A DNA stretch of 42,342 nt from Stentor coeruleus (Eukaryota; Ciliophora; Heterotrichea; Heterotrichida; Stentoridae). Below the pieces are notes generated by a model, which ran no database searches, was not told the origin of the DNA, and saw only the letters and a program-made list of their open reading frames with translations. The DNA lies in the NCBI GenBank assembly GCA_001970955.1, contig MPUH01000634.1, positions 1 through 42,342 on the forward strand, in the 5' to 3' direction. The position numbers and the translations under genes are program-made. This document shows positions 29,801-38,565 of the stretch, in pieces (within the stretch, counting starts at the first letter, position 1; the number at the start of each line of letters is the position of its first letter).

Positions 29801-31288
29801 ACTCATACGGCCAAGTTCATCAATTTCTTTCATTTTGTTTCTTTTAATATAAACCTGACAAGTGAGGTATTGAAAAAAGTAGCTTCCAGGAGATGATGGG
29901 CTGAAGTAAGCGAGAAAATTCCCTGTGCTCTCAGCAGGGATAGTCATTGTTGTAGGGCGGACTGAGAAACTAGTTGATTTATCATCTGCTGGCTGAGTTT
30001 CTCCAATAATCATCCACATGACAAATACAGGGAAAGGGAGACGATTTGATACAACTAAATTTCTACCTTCGCTTGTTCTTCCACTATAAGTAAACCCAAA
30101 ATCAATAGATTCTTCACTAATAGCTACCATACGGTCTTTAAGCTCTTGGAACATTTCTTTATGAAGGGCAATTTGGTTAGGTTCATCCATTGGAATTTCT
30201 GCTGATACAGCAAACACATTTTCTATTGGCTGGTTCATAAGACTAGGTGCAGTTTCTACAAGCTTATGGATACTTCCCATTAATACATGGCTACGAAAAG
30301 CTTCTATATCTTTCTGACTTAAAGGCATAGGTCTTTGTAATATATCATAACAAGTGCCGATTAAATCTATATATAAAACCATATGATTTTTGACAACACA
30401 AAAAACCCTTTGATAATAGCTCACGGTTTCTTTAGGACCGAAATAAATCACTAGTCTTGTATTACTTTTTGCATTTATCACACCTTCTGTTTTATTGAAT
30501 ACAAAAACACTAGCTGAATCAGTAAAGAACTTAAAACTACATTGCATATCACTTTTGTTTTCTAAAGTTACAAGCCGGGATGTAGAGTTATTAGCTCTTA
30601 CTTCACCAAAATTACATACTCGTGAACTTAAAGCTACTTGTAAACCTACTCCACTACCAAGTACTGCAAATCTTTGTGAATTCCCACTTTCTGTTTTGAT
30701 TATATAGTTTTTTGATGATAAACAGTTAACAATTGTTGGGGTGAATTTAATTTTAACTAGAAAAGTACCTCCTGCTGGAATCATTCCTGTTATGTAGTCA
30801 AAAGAAAATGATGAATCACTCCATTCAGCGCTTAAAGATTGGATATCGTTATCTTCTTCTAGGTGAAAAGTTGAGGAAACTGAAGATTGGTTTTTTATTA
30901 CAAGGTTTTTTGTATCACTTTGGCCGATTAACAACTCGCCGAAATGGAAAGTGTATTTGTTTAGGGTTATGTAGGAATACTTGCCGATTGCACTGAGTTT
31001 TAACACTTTGTCAGGTTCATTTTGCACTTGGAAGATCACTGTTGCCACTACAACATTTGCTTCTTTAGGAATGTATGTAATGGTTACTTCAAGTTTACCC
31101 CTACCCGGCACCACTGCTGATGCTGGGGTTATTACAAATGGGGATGAATTGATGATATTGATTTTACTTGGATTTTTGGACTTTGGGTTCTGGAGTATGA
31201 TAACTTTGCTTGTTTCTTCGAAGATTGGACAAAACCCAAAGTCTAAAGCTTCTGGGATGCATGCAGTTATGCTAGATGGTCCTTCCAT
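26840..31288 (-). CDS. Multi-ASH (MSP-like) domain axonemal protein, CFAP65/HYDIN type
   Basis: The 1482-aa frame contains about ten immunoglobulin-like ASH/MSP modules of roughly 100 residues. Their openings repeat the pattern xxFGxxxxGxxxxxxxxLxN: LDFGFCPIFEETS near 15, FHFGELLIGQSDTKNLVIKNQS near 115, CNFGEVRANNSTSRLVTLENKS near 225, then IDFGFTYSGRTSEGRNLVVSN, IDFKTVSVGFSDLKSFTLSN, FEWDFGKLNYSRNAEPKKM and ISFGKVAYGIPCSR. A segment near 900 (ITILDLRNKFISPSILWKQF) and a helical C-terminus ending in ILENTLFNIISEA remind me of CFAP65 (CCDC108), which is of comparable architecture; HYDIN and CFAP47 are much longer. Such proteins sit on the central apparatus or at cilia and are needed for motility. 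The ASH repeat call is strong; the CFAP65 identity is tentative. It is followed on the same strand by calcineurin A, whose 3' end is 171 bp upstream of this start. Confidence 0.85.
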   Translation of the reverse strand: MEGPSSITACIPEALDFGFCPIFEETSKVIILQNPKSKNPSKINIINSSPFVITPASAVVPGRGKLEVTITYIPKEANVVVATVIFQVQNEPDKVLKLSAIGKYSYITLNKYTFHFGELLIGQSDTKNLVIKNQSSVSSTFHLEEDNDIQSLSAEWSDSSFSFDYITGMIPAGGTFLVKIKFTPTIVNCLSSKNYIIKTESGNSQRFAVLGSGVGLQVALSSRVCNFGEVRANNSTSRLVTLENKSDMQCSFKFFTDSASVFVFNKTEGVINAKSNTRLVIYFGPKETVSYYQRVFCVVKNHMVLYIDLIGTCYDILQRPMPLSQKDIEAFRSHVLMGSIHKLVETAPSLMNQPIENVFAVSAEIPMDEPNQIALHKEMFQELKDRMVAISEESIDFGFTYSGRTSEGRNLVVSNRLPFPVFVMWMIIGETQPADDKSTSFSVRPTTMTIPAESTGNFLAYFSPSSPGSYFFQYLTCQVYIKRNKMKEIDELGRMSTSQTYGKDSLSILTIPPIPLIVPVVGHSFPSNYQTFIPEIKVSPSKKIKFPPCSPGDTMYQSLQIFNQADTPCYYKTIADPAGIFKVFPAVGFILPKTFTIIALEFKPKVPQNYKFLLKFLMNHANTALIKIALEGVCSDPSIFIDNEAKIFYPPLFTGVSSKQKVGVLNSSHIAIDFNIEIPDKHREELTVEPFSGTMYPHEKISAEFTFTPLHEKNYRFNVPIRIKRVIDMAQDANFVGYFNPGSGKYMHNLRQDPLEKVYMITVIGTGGTGVVQMSPKNIDFKTVSVGFSDLKSFTLSNISNCAIYVKLVIVPKDPELKDDHAIKEIISSSFIFDFKEGILAANSNQKVNLRFVPNCRSQRDYYITCMAKQSFPNAAIKETPLNEDSRIELSAHGDFPVITILDLRNKFISPSILWKQFNLKNTIKTILSPLTNVEIKFNNAEIAQNLVQERLSHFEWDFGKLNYSRNAEPKKMRLTLQNIGGVKASFKFVFPDDNKLEKEAWADTGDPEPAVALEEHILELKIFEIKPKEFSLEIGEKIDVELRYNSAEIGQHSLNIFFQIIHGKPIVITLKGETLQQKRGFLELRHNKFEFEPQPIGLGVGITQPIELRNVGDNKVTYEVDTTSLTAFTKSNYEFSIFEIQNKEGSVEANELGYIFINFKPLEGKVYKATLPIIVRERNTVIQTLQLDIEGKGYHAIKEAKPIITSIFEGLPLCRNSFLPDSSQVGFTVEEISFGKVAYGIPCSRVVIIYNKNPSLEFKFNFKDTEIICGDDLILDPLSGTVSPGSQIPIKLTLTSNRIPTIYEGELECMVTWESTSKAAGKSNSRKVLDGKESSQTESIFLRIRKECFVDKSPMEIVDSEPELLKNIFHEAISSVISEESVYSMLDSLNVKPRTVMATLSNNPPPSLTELRSLEDIVERDEKECEPEYSSNRLFLMDEFKELSYIILENTLFNIISEAVYQESDLCSIGKTYIRVKPTID

Positions 31289-31459
31289 ATTTATACAGTT
31301 ATGAATTAACTTGAGGGTATAGAGTTACTAAGCAGGATGCTATTGGATTGGTAAATGATAATTTTTTAATAGATATTTGCATCAGTACTTTTCAAAATAA
31401 TAGAAAAAAATTTAAAATGAAAACATATAAACTAATAAACTTAAGATTTATTCGAATAA

Positions 31460-32869
31460 TTATCTAATGTTAGTTAGTTCAGGTCTTTTCTCGTTAACTC
31501 TATCTCGCATTATAGCATTCATAAATGATTCAGTATCATCTTCAAGTTTTGGTCTTAATGGATTTGTTATAGGAACAACTTCTGCATGACCATCATTGAA
31601 AGTTTCTCCTCTAATAATCATTTCATTCTTTTCCCTAATAGCTCTAATGTGAGATATAATTTTCTCTACAGTCTCTGTGTTAAATTCATTAGACTTCGAC
31701 ACATTTTCTTCAAGTTCTTTTAATCTAGCTTTAGATTGCTCGTCAAAACTAGTGAAATACTTGCCTTGAGGTTTGATAACAGAAATCAGCATTTTAATCA
31801 CTTTTTCTATGACGAATGGTATACTCCATGCAAAAACATCCATAAAATCTGGAAGCACATAAGGATGTTTAGAATAATTGTATTGCTGAATATTCAAAGT
31901 GCTGTTATCAAATTTTATAATCGCCCCTTTATTCTTGTAACAATCGCAGTAGTTCGGAGCTGAAAAAATCGTAATTGTACTTGGAAAATCTGTTCCATTC
32001 CAAAAAAGCATTTTATACCCATCTTTCTGTGCTTCATGAGCCCTAATAACTGATACCAAATCATTGTCCTTTAGAAATTTCCTACAAGCTTCACCTCCGA
32101 AAAAGTAGCTGCAGCCTCTTGTTTCATTATTTCTATATACTTCAGGAAGTCTTCCATCAGGTATATCAATAGGATCTGACCATAATAAATCGCATTGAAG
32201 TCCAGCTCTAGCAGGTTCAGTAAACCTATCCATAGTCTCCAAGTCTCTAATCGATACCAATTCTGGTGAAAGTCCTCCATGTACAGCCAAGAAACTCCCA
32301 TTTAAAATGCAAGCCATCGGTAAGCAGTCAAAACTATCCATAAACGATTCATAGACTTCTAAATCATACTTGTAAATGCATTCTCTTCTAAAACTAAACA
32401 TCGAAGTCATTTGCCGGCATTCATGATTGCCTCTGATCATATAAATAGTGCTAGGATAGTTAATTTTCAAACTATAAAGCAAAAGAATAACTTCAATAGA
32501 AAACATACCACGATCGACATAGTCACCAAGAAACAAATACTTTGTTTTTTCAGGACTTCCTCCTAGATCCAACAGTTTCATCATATCGTAATATTGACCG
32601 TGGATATCCCCAACTACAGTGACTGGGTCAGAAAGTTGCATCAAATTGTCTTCTTTTTTGAAAATCAACTCGGCTTGGTGGATTATTTTTAGAGCATCTG
32701 ACTTTGTTATCGTCCCTTCTCTGAAGAAATGATCTTTTAATACTCGCCAGTCTGGTTTTTGACCTAGATGAATTGTACCTTTGAATATTATATTGCTAGA
32801 TAAAGGATGGTATGGGGGAGGAGCTAAGTCTGCGACCACTCGATCCATTTTTACCTCTTGAGATACCAT
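31460..32869 (-). CDS. Calcineurin A (PP2B catalytic subunit)
   Basis: A 469-aa Ser/Thr phosphatase of the PPP family with all metal-site motifs: GDIHG (87-91), GDYVDRG (115-121), RGNHE (146-150), HGG (197-199), RAHE (276-279) and SAPNYC (303-308). Beyond the catalytic core it has HPYVLPDFMDVFAWSIPF (335-352) and a helix to about 367, the hallmark site for the Ca2+-binding B subunit. A regulatory tail follows: a basic helix near 405-425 (IISHIRAIREKNEMI) that could bind calmodulin, and near 445-465 a segment ending FMNAIMRDRVNEKRPEL, a good match to the autoinhibitory region. It should be a Ca2+/calmodulin-activated phosphatase of the cytosol. The N-terminus carries a Pro run before the core. 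No intron is needed. Confidence 0.95.
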   Translation of the reverse strand: MVSQEVKMDRVVADLAPPPYHPLSSNIIFKGTIHLGQKPDWRVLKDHFFREGTITKSDALKIIHQAELIFKKEDNLMQLSDPVTVVGDIHGQYYDMMKLLDLGGSPEKTKYLFLGDYVDRGMFSIEVILLLYSLKINYPSTIYMIRGNHECRQMTSMFSFRRECIYKYDLEVYESFMDSFDCLPMACILNGSFLAVHGGLSPELVSIRDLETMDRFTEPARAGLQCDLLWSDPIDIPDGRLPEVYRNNETRGCSYFFGGEACRKFLKDNDLVSVIRAHEAQKDGYKMLFWNGTDFPSTITIFSAPNYCDCYKNKGAIIKFDNSTLNIQQYNYSKHPYVLPDFMDVFAWSIPFVIEKVIKMLISVIKPQGKYFTSFDEQSKARLKELEENVSKSNEFNTETVEKIISHIRAIREKNEMIIRGETFNDGHAEVVPITNPLRPKLEDDTESFMNAIMRDRVNEKRPELTNIR

Positions 32870-35314
32870 TCAGATATTTATAATGTTTTTTTTTTGCATT
32901 TAATAATAGACTTTGGAAGATTTTGTGTAAGTTTTGAAAACAATTTGAATTTGGATAGACTGAAAGATTTAGAGGTGTGCATTTTGGTAGATTTATTTTT
33001 GTGGTAAAAGTGATAAATTTCAACTAATTTTATTTATTGTGTTATATGGATTTGATATTGAAATGATAAATTTCAGTTAAAATATTGAGAATTTGTGAGA
33101 GATTATATTTGATTAGTTTGATGAAGATGATTTTAATAGATTTTCTTTTTTGCAAATGATGAATAATAGAGAAATAGTATAATAAATTTTATTAGCGATT
33201 AGATATAAAATAAGTGAATACTTTTATTGCGTATTGCGTTAGATTGCTTGAATTGCTTTGAAATTTCATGTTTTAATTTATGATTATTAACTTACTATAG
33301 GGTAAGTTGAAATAAATACAATTTTCTTTGTTGTATTTTACATCTGCTATTTTCTAAACCCAGTAACGCATTAAACTTAATATTTTACAAAAGTGAAAGC
33401 TATATAAATACTTTATTTGCTTGAAAACAAACAAAAATATGTGATAATTACACTTATATTACTAAAACAACAATAATTTTAAAAGTTTTAAAATCACAAA
33501 AAAATTTATCAAAACACTCCTTTGATATAAAAATAATATATTTCCATCAAGAGCAACTAAAAACTACCTAAAAGTGAAATTTAATCAACTATTAGTACAA
33601 AGTTCAGAAAAAAGGAGTATATAAATTCAAAAAAAAACAAAGCCTTGAAAGCGATTTGCAAAGCTGTAATAAATCTTAATTGCCAAAGTGTTGAACATAT
33701 CTAAAAACTGAATACAAAATTATAATCAAGATTACAATCTATCTCTATTTTGTAAGAAATAAATTTTATACTAAAGTATAAATTAATTGTATTAGCCCTT
33801 ATATGAAGAAGCACATAGGGCTAACTTAAGCTAAATAACATATCAAGAAACTGAAAAAGCCTAGGAATTTTTTCATATAATAATTTTGAATAAAAACTCA
33901 AACTCTATGTATTTTCAACTTAGTACAATAATAATAAGATTTTATAAAAGTTTTAATAATAATCACGATATCAAAAGTATTGAAATTTTTAATTTAAATA
34001 TCTCTACAAAGAGTTTACACTCAGAGAAAAGCTTATTCACTATAGGAATTTTAAGAAAAGTATATAATAAAGCATTGGGACTTAAAATCAGCCCAAGAAA
34101 TTGTTTATTAGTCGATGCAAAACTTGAAATTTTTGTTATGAATAAACTAAAGCTTGATAAAAAGTGATTTATGCAGTGATTTTTTAATGAATGCTTCTGT
34201 ATGAAGAGCTTAAGTCAATAGTATTGGCATAATCAAAAATGTATCACGTGCTTAGATAATCTCTTAAATTATATAAAATACAATCTTTCATTCCATTCAC
34301 TTACAATTTTTCGATATACGTTTTAAGTCAACAGCTACTTTATAAAATTATTTATCTCATATTTCATCATTACTAAACTATAACTTTAATAAATATAAGA
34401 AAACCTGCTAAGATAAAATGATGAAAATAAGAATATTTATTAAGTGTAATAAATATATGTTTTGATACCTGTGATACCTTTAGATAATGAGAATTTTAAT
34501 GTTTTCTTTATTATTGTAAAGTGCTCTTGGAAAACAATCATATATTCGTTGTAATTTCATAGTAAGTAAATTTTTATTATAGTTTACACATGCTTTTTAT
34601 TGTATTCACAGCAGATTTCACTCTTATGTAAGATTTGAAACTCGATAACTTCAAGTCGGTATTTCTCTAGAAAAAATGAAGGGATATTTTTTCCTATTTA
34701 AATAGTTAAAGTTCATAGCCTCTTTACAGAATTCACTCTTATAGTTTTAATAAAGGTGTCTAATGATGCAAATTCATAAAGTTTGAAAATTTGTTTAGAT
34801 GCTTTCATTATTATGTACTTAAGTCAAAAACAGTTTTTCACAGTAATAAAAATGTCAAAAGGATATCTAAAACCCGCTTGACTTAGTTCGATTATGCGAA
34901 GTTATTTGAATACAATTCTAGGCCTTCTGTGATTTTATTAAAAACTATCGCTTGACTTGCAACAAGCCCTCGTTCTGCTATCATTTAATTGCATAAAATA
35001 CTAATTTGGTCGATTTTTACTATTTCAGTCTTTTAATGGTTCTTTCATAGTTCATCAGCAGATCTTATTTCTGTTGCCCTTTGAGGACTTCACACACACT
35101 AAATTGATACTTTTTCTCTTTGTTTCCCGCACATAACTAGTCATCTTTCTTAAAGATTTTTAGAAAATTTTTAAATCTGATTCAAAAGAATCCTTTTTTT
35201 AAATTTTCAAATTTAGAAAAATTATTTTCGTGTTCTTATGTTGAATTCTATTAGTATTTCTTAAAATTTGTAAGCTTTTAATTAAAATTTTCGTTAACAG
35301 TAATCAATAATTTA
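32870..35314. other. 2.4-kb intergenic region between divergent genes
   Basis: The calcineurin and ammonium-transporter genes diverge from this long AT-rich stretch. The first 250 bp are G/T-rich on the plus strand. A 93-codon plus-strand frame at 33886-34167 is AT-driven in composition and resembles nothing I know; I do not call it a gene. No tRNA B-box, satellite or recognisable pseudogene was found. The last ~200 bp before 35315 are very AT-rich and should carry the transporter promoter. Confidence 0.45.
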
Positions 35315-36760
35315 ATGGCTGAAATAACGATCGATATCTCTGTTAACCATCTGTGGGTCTTAACTTCAGCGTGTCTTGTTTTTTTCATGCAAGCAGGATT
35401 TTGTCTTCTAGAGACTGGAAGCGTTAGACCAAAAAATATCAATAACAGTCTGATCAAAAACTTAATTGACTGTGCTATCGGGGCAATTGTTTATTATTTA
35501 ATCGGATACGGACTAGCATTTGGTGATGTCAATGGCGAATTTGCAGGCCACGAACTTTTCGCTGCAGAAAATTTTGAGAACACAACAATTTTTAATCTGT
35601 GGATGTTCCAATTTGCGTTTGCCTCAACATCAGCAACAATTGTTAGTGGAGCAGTGGCTGAAAGGATAACATTGATTGCTTATAGTATATACTCTGTATT
35701 ATTTAATGCTTTTGTTTACCCAATAATTTCCTCTTGGGTATGGGGTGGCGGTTGGCTCTATAAGATGGATCCTCCATTTATTGACTTTGCAGGTTCAGGT
35801 GTAGTTCATATTACTGGTGGAGTATCTTCACTTGTAGGAATAGTTTTATTAGGAAGGAGATTAGGTAGATTTGAACCAGAAACTGTAGAATTTGATGATC
35901 CATTAAGCAGAAAAAGAGTTAGAGCAACAATTAGCCCTGAAGAATTCCGTCCTTCTAGCCAAATCTATGCTGTAACAGGTGTGTTTATTCTTTGGCTAGG
36001 ATGGCTTTTTTTTAATGGTGGATCAACTTTAGCATTTACTGGTTCAAGTACAATAACAGCAGGCAAAGCTATGATGAACACAACTCTTGGAGGCGCTTCA
36101 GGAGGATTGATTGTTTTTTTCCTTAAACATCCACTTTACGATTTAATTATGAAAAGAAAACACATTGGCCCATTCAAGCCAAAATTCGATATTTCCGCTT
36201 TAAACAATGGATGCCTTGTAGGTTTAGTATCAGTAACTGCAGGTTGTGCAAATATTGAACAATGGGCAGCAATTATTATAGGAGCTATTGGAGGATTTGC
36301 ATATATATTTGGGAACATGCTTGGAGATAAATTAAGATTAGATGATCCTTGCGATACTATTTATATACATTTATGTGGGGGAATAGTAGGAATAATACTT
36401 CCTTCATTTTTGGATCAAACTACAGGTGTTTGTTATGGATCTGATGGAAAACAGATAGGAATTCAGTTACTTGGTATGGTTGCTATAATAGCTTGGAGTG
36501 CTATAGGAACATTAATTATATTTGGAGGCTGTAAATTATTTGGGATTTTGAGAATGCCTGTTTATGCTGAAGTTTATGGCTTAGATTTAGTTGATAATGG
36601 AGTTTATGGAATGAATGTTGACTTAGCAGCACCTAAAGTTGAGATTATTGATGAAGAAATAAGTGAAAATGAACAAATGGAAGACCAAACACCAGAACCA
36701 AGTATTAAGAGACAAAAAACTATACTTGACCATTTGAAAACTTATGAAAAACACGATTAA
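35315..36760 (+). CDS. Ammonium transporter (AMT/MEP/Rh superfamily, AMT type)
   Basis: A 481-aa polytopic membrane protein with about eleven hydrophobic helices, the family norm. The first helix has FFMQAGFCLLETGSVRPKN (24-41), the family's start signature. FQFAFASTSATIVSGAVAER (98-117) matches the Phe-gate region. Asp157 in FIDFAGSGVVHITGG fits the conserved substrate-site Asp, and the twin pore histidines are His165 (VVHITGG) and His352 (YIHLCGGIVG). It should conduct ammonium/ammonia across the plasma or a vacuolar membrane. The C-terminus from about 425 carries the conserved AEVYGLDLVDNGVYG-like regulatory start, then an acidic and basic tail with Ser/Thr that could be phosphorylated. 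The upstream flank is a long AT-rich gap. No intron is needed. Confidence 0.96.
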   Translation: MAEITIDISVNHLWVLTSACLVFFMQAGFCLLETGSVRPKNINNSLIKNLIDCAIGAIVYYLIGYGLAFGDVNGEFAGHELFAAENFENTTIFNLWMFQFAFASTSATIVSGAVAERITLIAYSIYSVLFNAFVYPIISSWVWGGGWLYKMDPPFIDFAGSGVVHITGGVSSLVGIVLLGRRLGRFEPETVEFDDPLSRKRVRATISPEEFRPSSQIYAVTGVFILWLGWLFFNGGSTLAFTGSSTITAGKAMMNTTLGGASGGLIVFFLKHPLYDLIMKRKHIGPFKPKFDISALNNGCLVGLVSVTAGCANIEQWAAIIIGAIGGFAYIFGNMLGDKLRLDDPCDTIYIHLCGGIVGIILPSFLDQTTGVCYGSDGKQIGIQLLGMVAIIAWSAIGTLIIFGGCKLFGILRMPVYAEVYGLDLVDNGVYGMNVDLAAPKVEIIDEEISENEQMEDQTPEPSIKRQKTILDHLKTYEKHD

Positions 36761-37157
36761 GTAGTTGAATTTAAGTTGATTAGTTTAAATTTTATTAGTT
36801 TTTATTGATTAATTATAGATTTTATGCTGAGGATAAGTTTTTATGTTGTTAGAAATAAATTTAAAATATTTTTGTTTGCGATTTTAGTATATCGAAAAAA
36901 TATAATATTAAGCTTTTTTATTGATTTTAAAGGTTATAATATAATATTCGTAGATTATATATTGTTGCTTTTATATGCAAATCAGTTTATTAAAAATAAT
37001 TGTTTAACTTGCGTAATACCTTTATTCTGTTGTTCGTCTGATTGTTATATAAATCAATAATATTATTTTATCAAACAAGGTTAATTTTATAATCAGCCTT
37101 CTCTTCACACAAAATCCAGCAGTCTTTTCCATCAAGTATTTAAAACTAACAATTTAA
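36761..37157. other. Intergenic between AMT and J-domain GTPase
   Basis: A 397-bp gap. The 78-codon frame at 36824-37060 is an AT-driven hydrophobic stretch without recognisable features and is not called. The last 80 bp before 37158 are almost G-free and C-rich on the plus strand, a likely promoter/leader bias. Confidence 0.45.
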
Positions 37158-38192
37158 ATGGAAAAACTAAACTACTACGATTCTATGAACTTAGCAAGAA
37201 CAGCAACCCAAGAACAAATCAAAAAAGCCTACAGAAAAGCTGCCTTGCTCCATCATCCAGACAAAGGTGGAGACGAAAACATGTTCAAACAAATTTCAAA
37301 AGCATTCGAAATCTTATCAGATACCAAAAAGCGTTCAGCTTATGATTCCCAACTAGAGTCTATAAATTCCCAAGATGGTCTGAATCCATCAAGCCATGGC
37401 GGGGGAGATAAAACCCCTAAAGGAAAAGTCCATAAAACTAAAACAATGCCTTCAGCTTCAAATATTGAAATCCCATCAAACCCTGAAAGTTTATCAGTTA
37501 AAGAACTTAAAAATTTATTAACTTCATTAGGAGTACGTCATGATGATTGTGTTGAAAAATCAGATCTTTTACAAAGACTTAGGGAAAAGAAAAATTCTGC
37601 AAGGCGGAATACAACAGGAGCAAAAACAACTTCAGTATCAAATGAGCATATAGCAATAAAAATACTTAGTGTTGGAGATCCTGAATGTGGAAAATCATGT
37701 ATTATTAAAAGATATTGTGAAGGAAGGTTTGTTAATAGATATATTTCGACAATTGGTGTTGATTATGGGGTGAAAAAAATGAATATACAAGGAATTAAAG
37801 TTGCTGTTAACTTTTTTGACTTGTCGGGGCAGAGAGATTATGAAGAAATTAGGAAAGAGTTTTTTAAAGATTCACAAGGAGTGATATTAACTTTTGAAGT
37901 TAATGATAAAACTACTTTTGCTAATTTACAAAGATGGGAAAGGGAAGCGAGAAATAATGGTTTGAATTTTAGTGAAGTTGATGTGATTATATGTGGAAAT
38001 AAAGTAGATTTGAATGGGAGAGAAGTAACTGCAGCTGAAGGAAATAAGTGGGCTACAAGTAAAGGTTATAAATATTTTGATACTTCAGCGAATACTGGTC
38101 TGGGTGTTACCGAAGCTATGGAATCTCTTTTCAACTCAGTAGTAACTCGTGCTCTAGCAATAAAAAAGAACTTAACCGCTAATCTTATCTAA
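37158..38192 (+). CDS. J-domain + SAP-like + Rab-like (RJL) GTPase fusion
   Basis: The 344-aa protein has a J domain at residues 4-65 with the HPD motif at 33-35, so it can in principle stimulate an Hsp70. After a Ser/Gly/Lys linker, residues 111-143 ([20 protein letters not shown], then [10 protein letters not shown]) look like a SAP or related helical module. The rest is a Ras-superfamily GTPase: GDPECGKS (173-180), switch I with Thr198, DLSGQ (221-225), GNKVD (280-284) and TSA (309-311). REFF-like residues after the switch II ([15 protein letters not shown]) and [17 protein letters not shown] match RJL/DNAJC27. There is no C-terminal prenylation Cys, as in RJLs. Animal DNAJC27 has the J domain after the GTPase, whereas here it comes first. 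It ends 13 bp from the convergent elongin C stop. Confidence 0.93.
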   Translation: MEKLNYYDSMNLARTATQEQIKKAYRKAALLHHPDKGGDENMFKQISKAFEILSDTKKRSAYDSQLESINSQDGLNPSSHGGGDKTPKGKVHKTKTMPSASNIEIPSNPESLSVKELKNLLTSLGVRHDDCVEKSDLLQRLREKKNSARRNTTGAKTTSVSNEHIAIKILSVGDPECGKSCIIKRYCEGRFVNRYISTIGVDYGVKKMNIQGIKVAVNFFDLSGQRDYEEIRKEFFKDSQGVILTFEVNDKTTFANLQRWEREARNNGLNFSEVDVIICGNKVDLNGREVTAAEGNKWATSKGYKYFDTSANTGLGVTEAMESLFNSVVTRALAIKKNLTANLI

Positions 38193-38205
38193 TTAGTTTT
38201 ATTAC

Positions 38206-38541
38206 TTAAGCTTGTAAATAACTAGCAGCGACAAGCACATCAAGGGCCATTTCAGGTTCTAATTCAAACTTGGGTACCTGAGAAACCTTGATAGCTTTTC
38301 TGTCTAATAACTGTTGATACTTAAACTTGAAATGCAAGTACTGAATAACTTTTTCCATAATATCAGGTCTAATATCAGAAAACATAAACTCTTTGGTAAT
38401 ACTTTCAATAGAATTGCACCCAAGACCAGCTTTTATATTATGTGACATGTCTGCATATCTTTTTTCCAAATAAAACACCTGTCCTTCAGCAACAGTAATT
38501 TTGACAATATCATCAAGTCTTAGTTCTGAGTTTTCCTCCAT
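38206..38541 (-). CDS. Elongin C
   Basis: A 111-aa protein with the Skp1/BTB-POZ fold, the normal length for elongin C. Characteristic segments are VKITVAEGQVFYLEKRYADM near 12-31, SHNIKAGLGC, a FMFSDIRPDIMEKVIQYLHFK helix-turn region (about 52-72), and the C-terminal PEMALDVLVAASYL that contacts BC-box proteins. It adapts substrate receptors to cullin-2/5 ubiquitin ligases with elongin B, and takes part in the elongin elongation factor in animals. The loop between 72 and 90 (KYQQLLDRKAIKVSQVPKFE) is longer in charge than in animals but the same size. Its stop is 13 bp from the stop of the convergent GTPase gene, and its start is only 24 bp after the stop of the giant repeat gene on the same strand. 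Confidence 0.93.
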   Translation of the reverse strand: MEENSELRLDDIVKITVAEGQVFYLEKRYADMSHNIKAGLGCNSIESITKEFMFSDIRPDIMEKVIQYLHFKFKYQQLLDRKAIKVSQVPKFELEPEMALDVLVAASYLQA

Positions 38542-38565
38542 ATTTATATTGAAATTTTAAAGCTA

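Noticed and set aside
33886-34167. 93-codon plus-strand frame in the 2.4-kb gap
   Set aside because: Composition follows the AT-rich background (many Asn, Lys, Ile, Phe), no motif is visible, and there is no homologue I recognise.
36824-37060. 78-codon hydrophobic frame after the ammonium transporter
   Set aside because: It is dominated by AT-rich codons and could look membrane-like by chance; no supporting feature was found.
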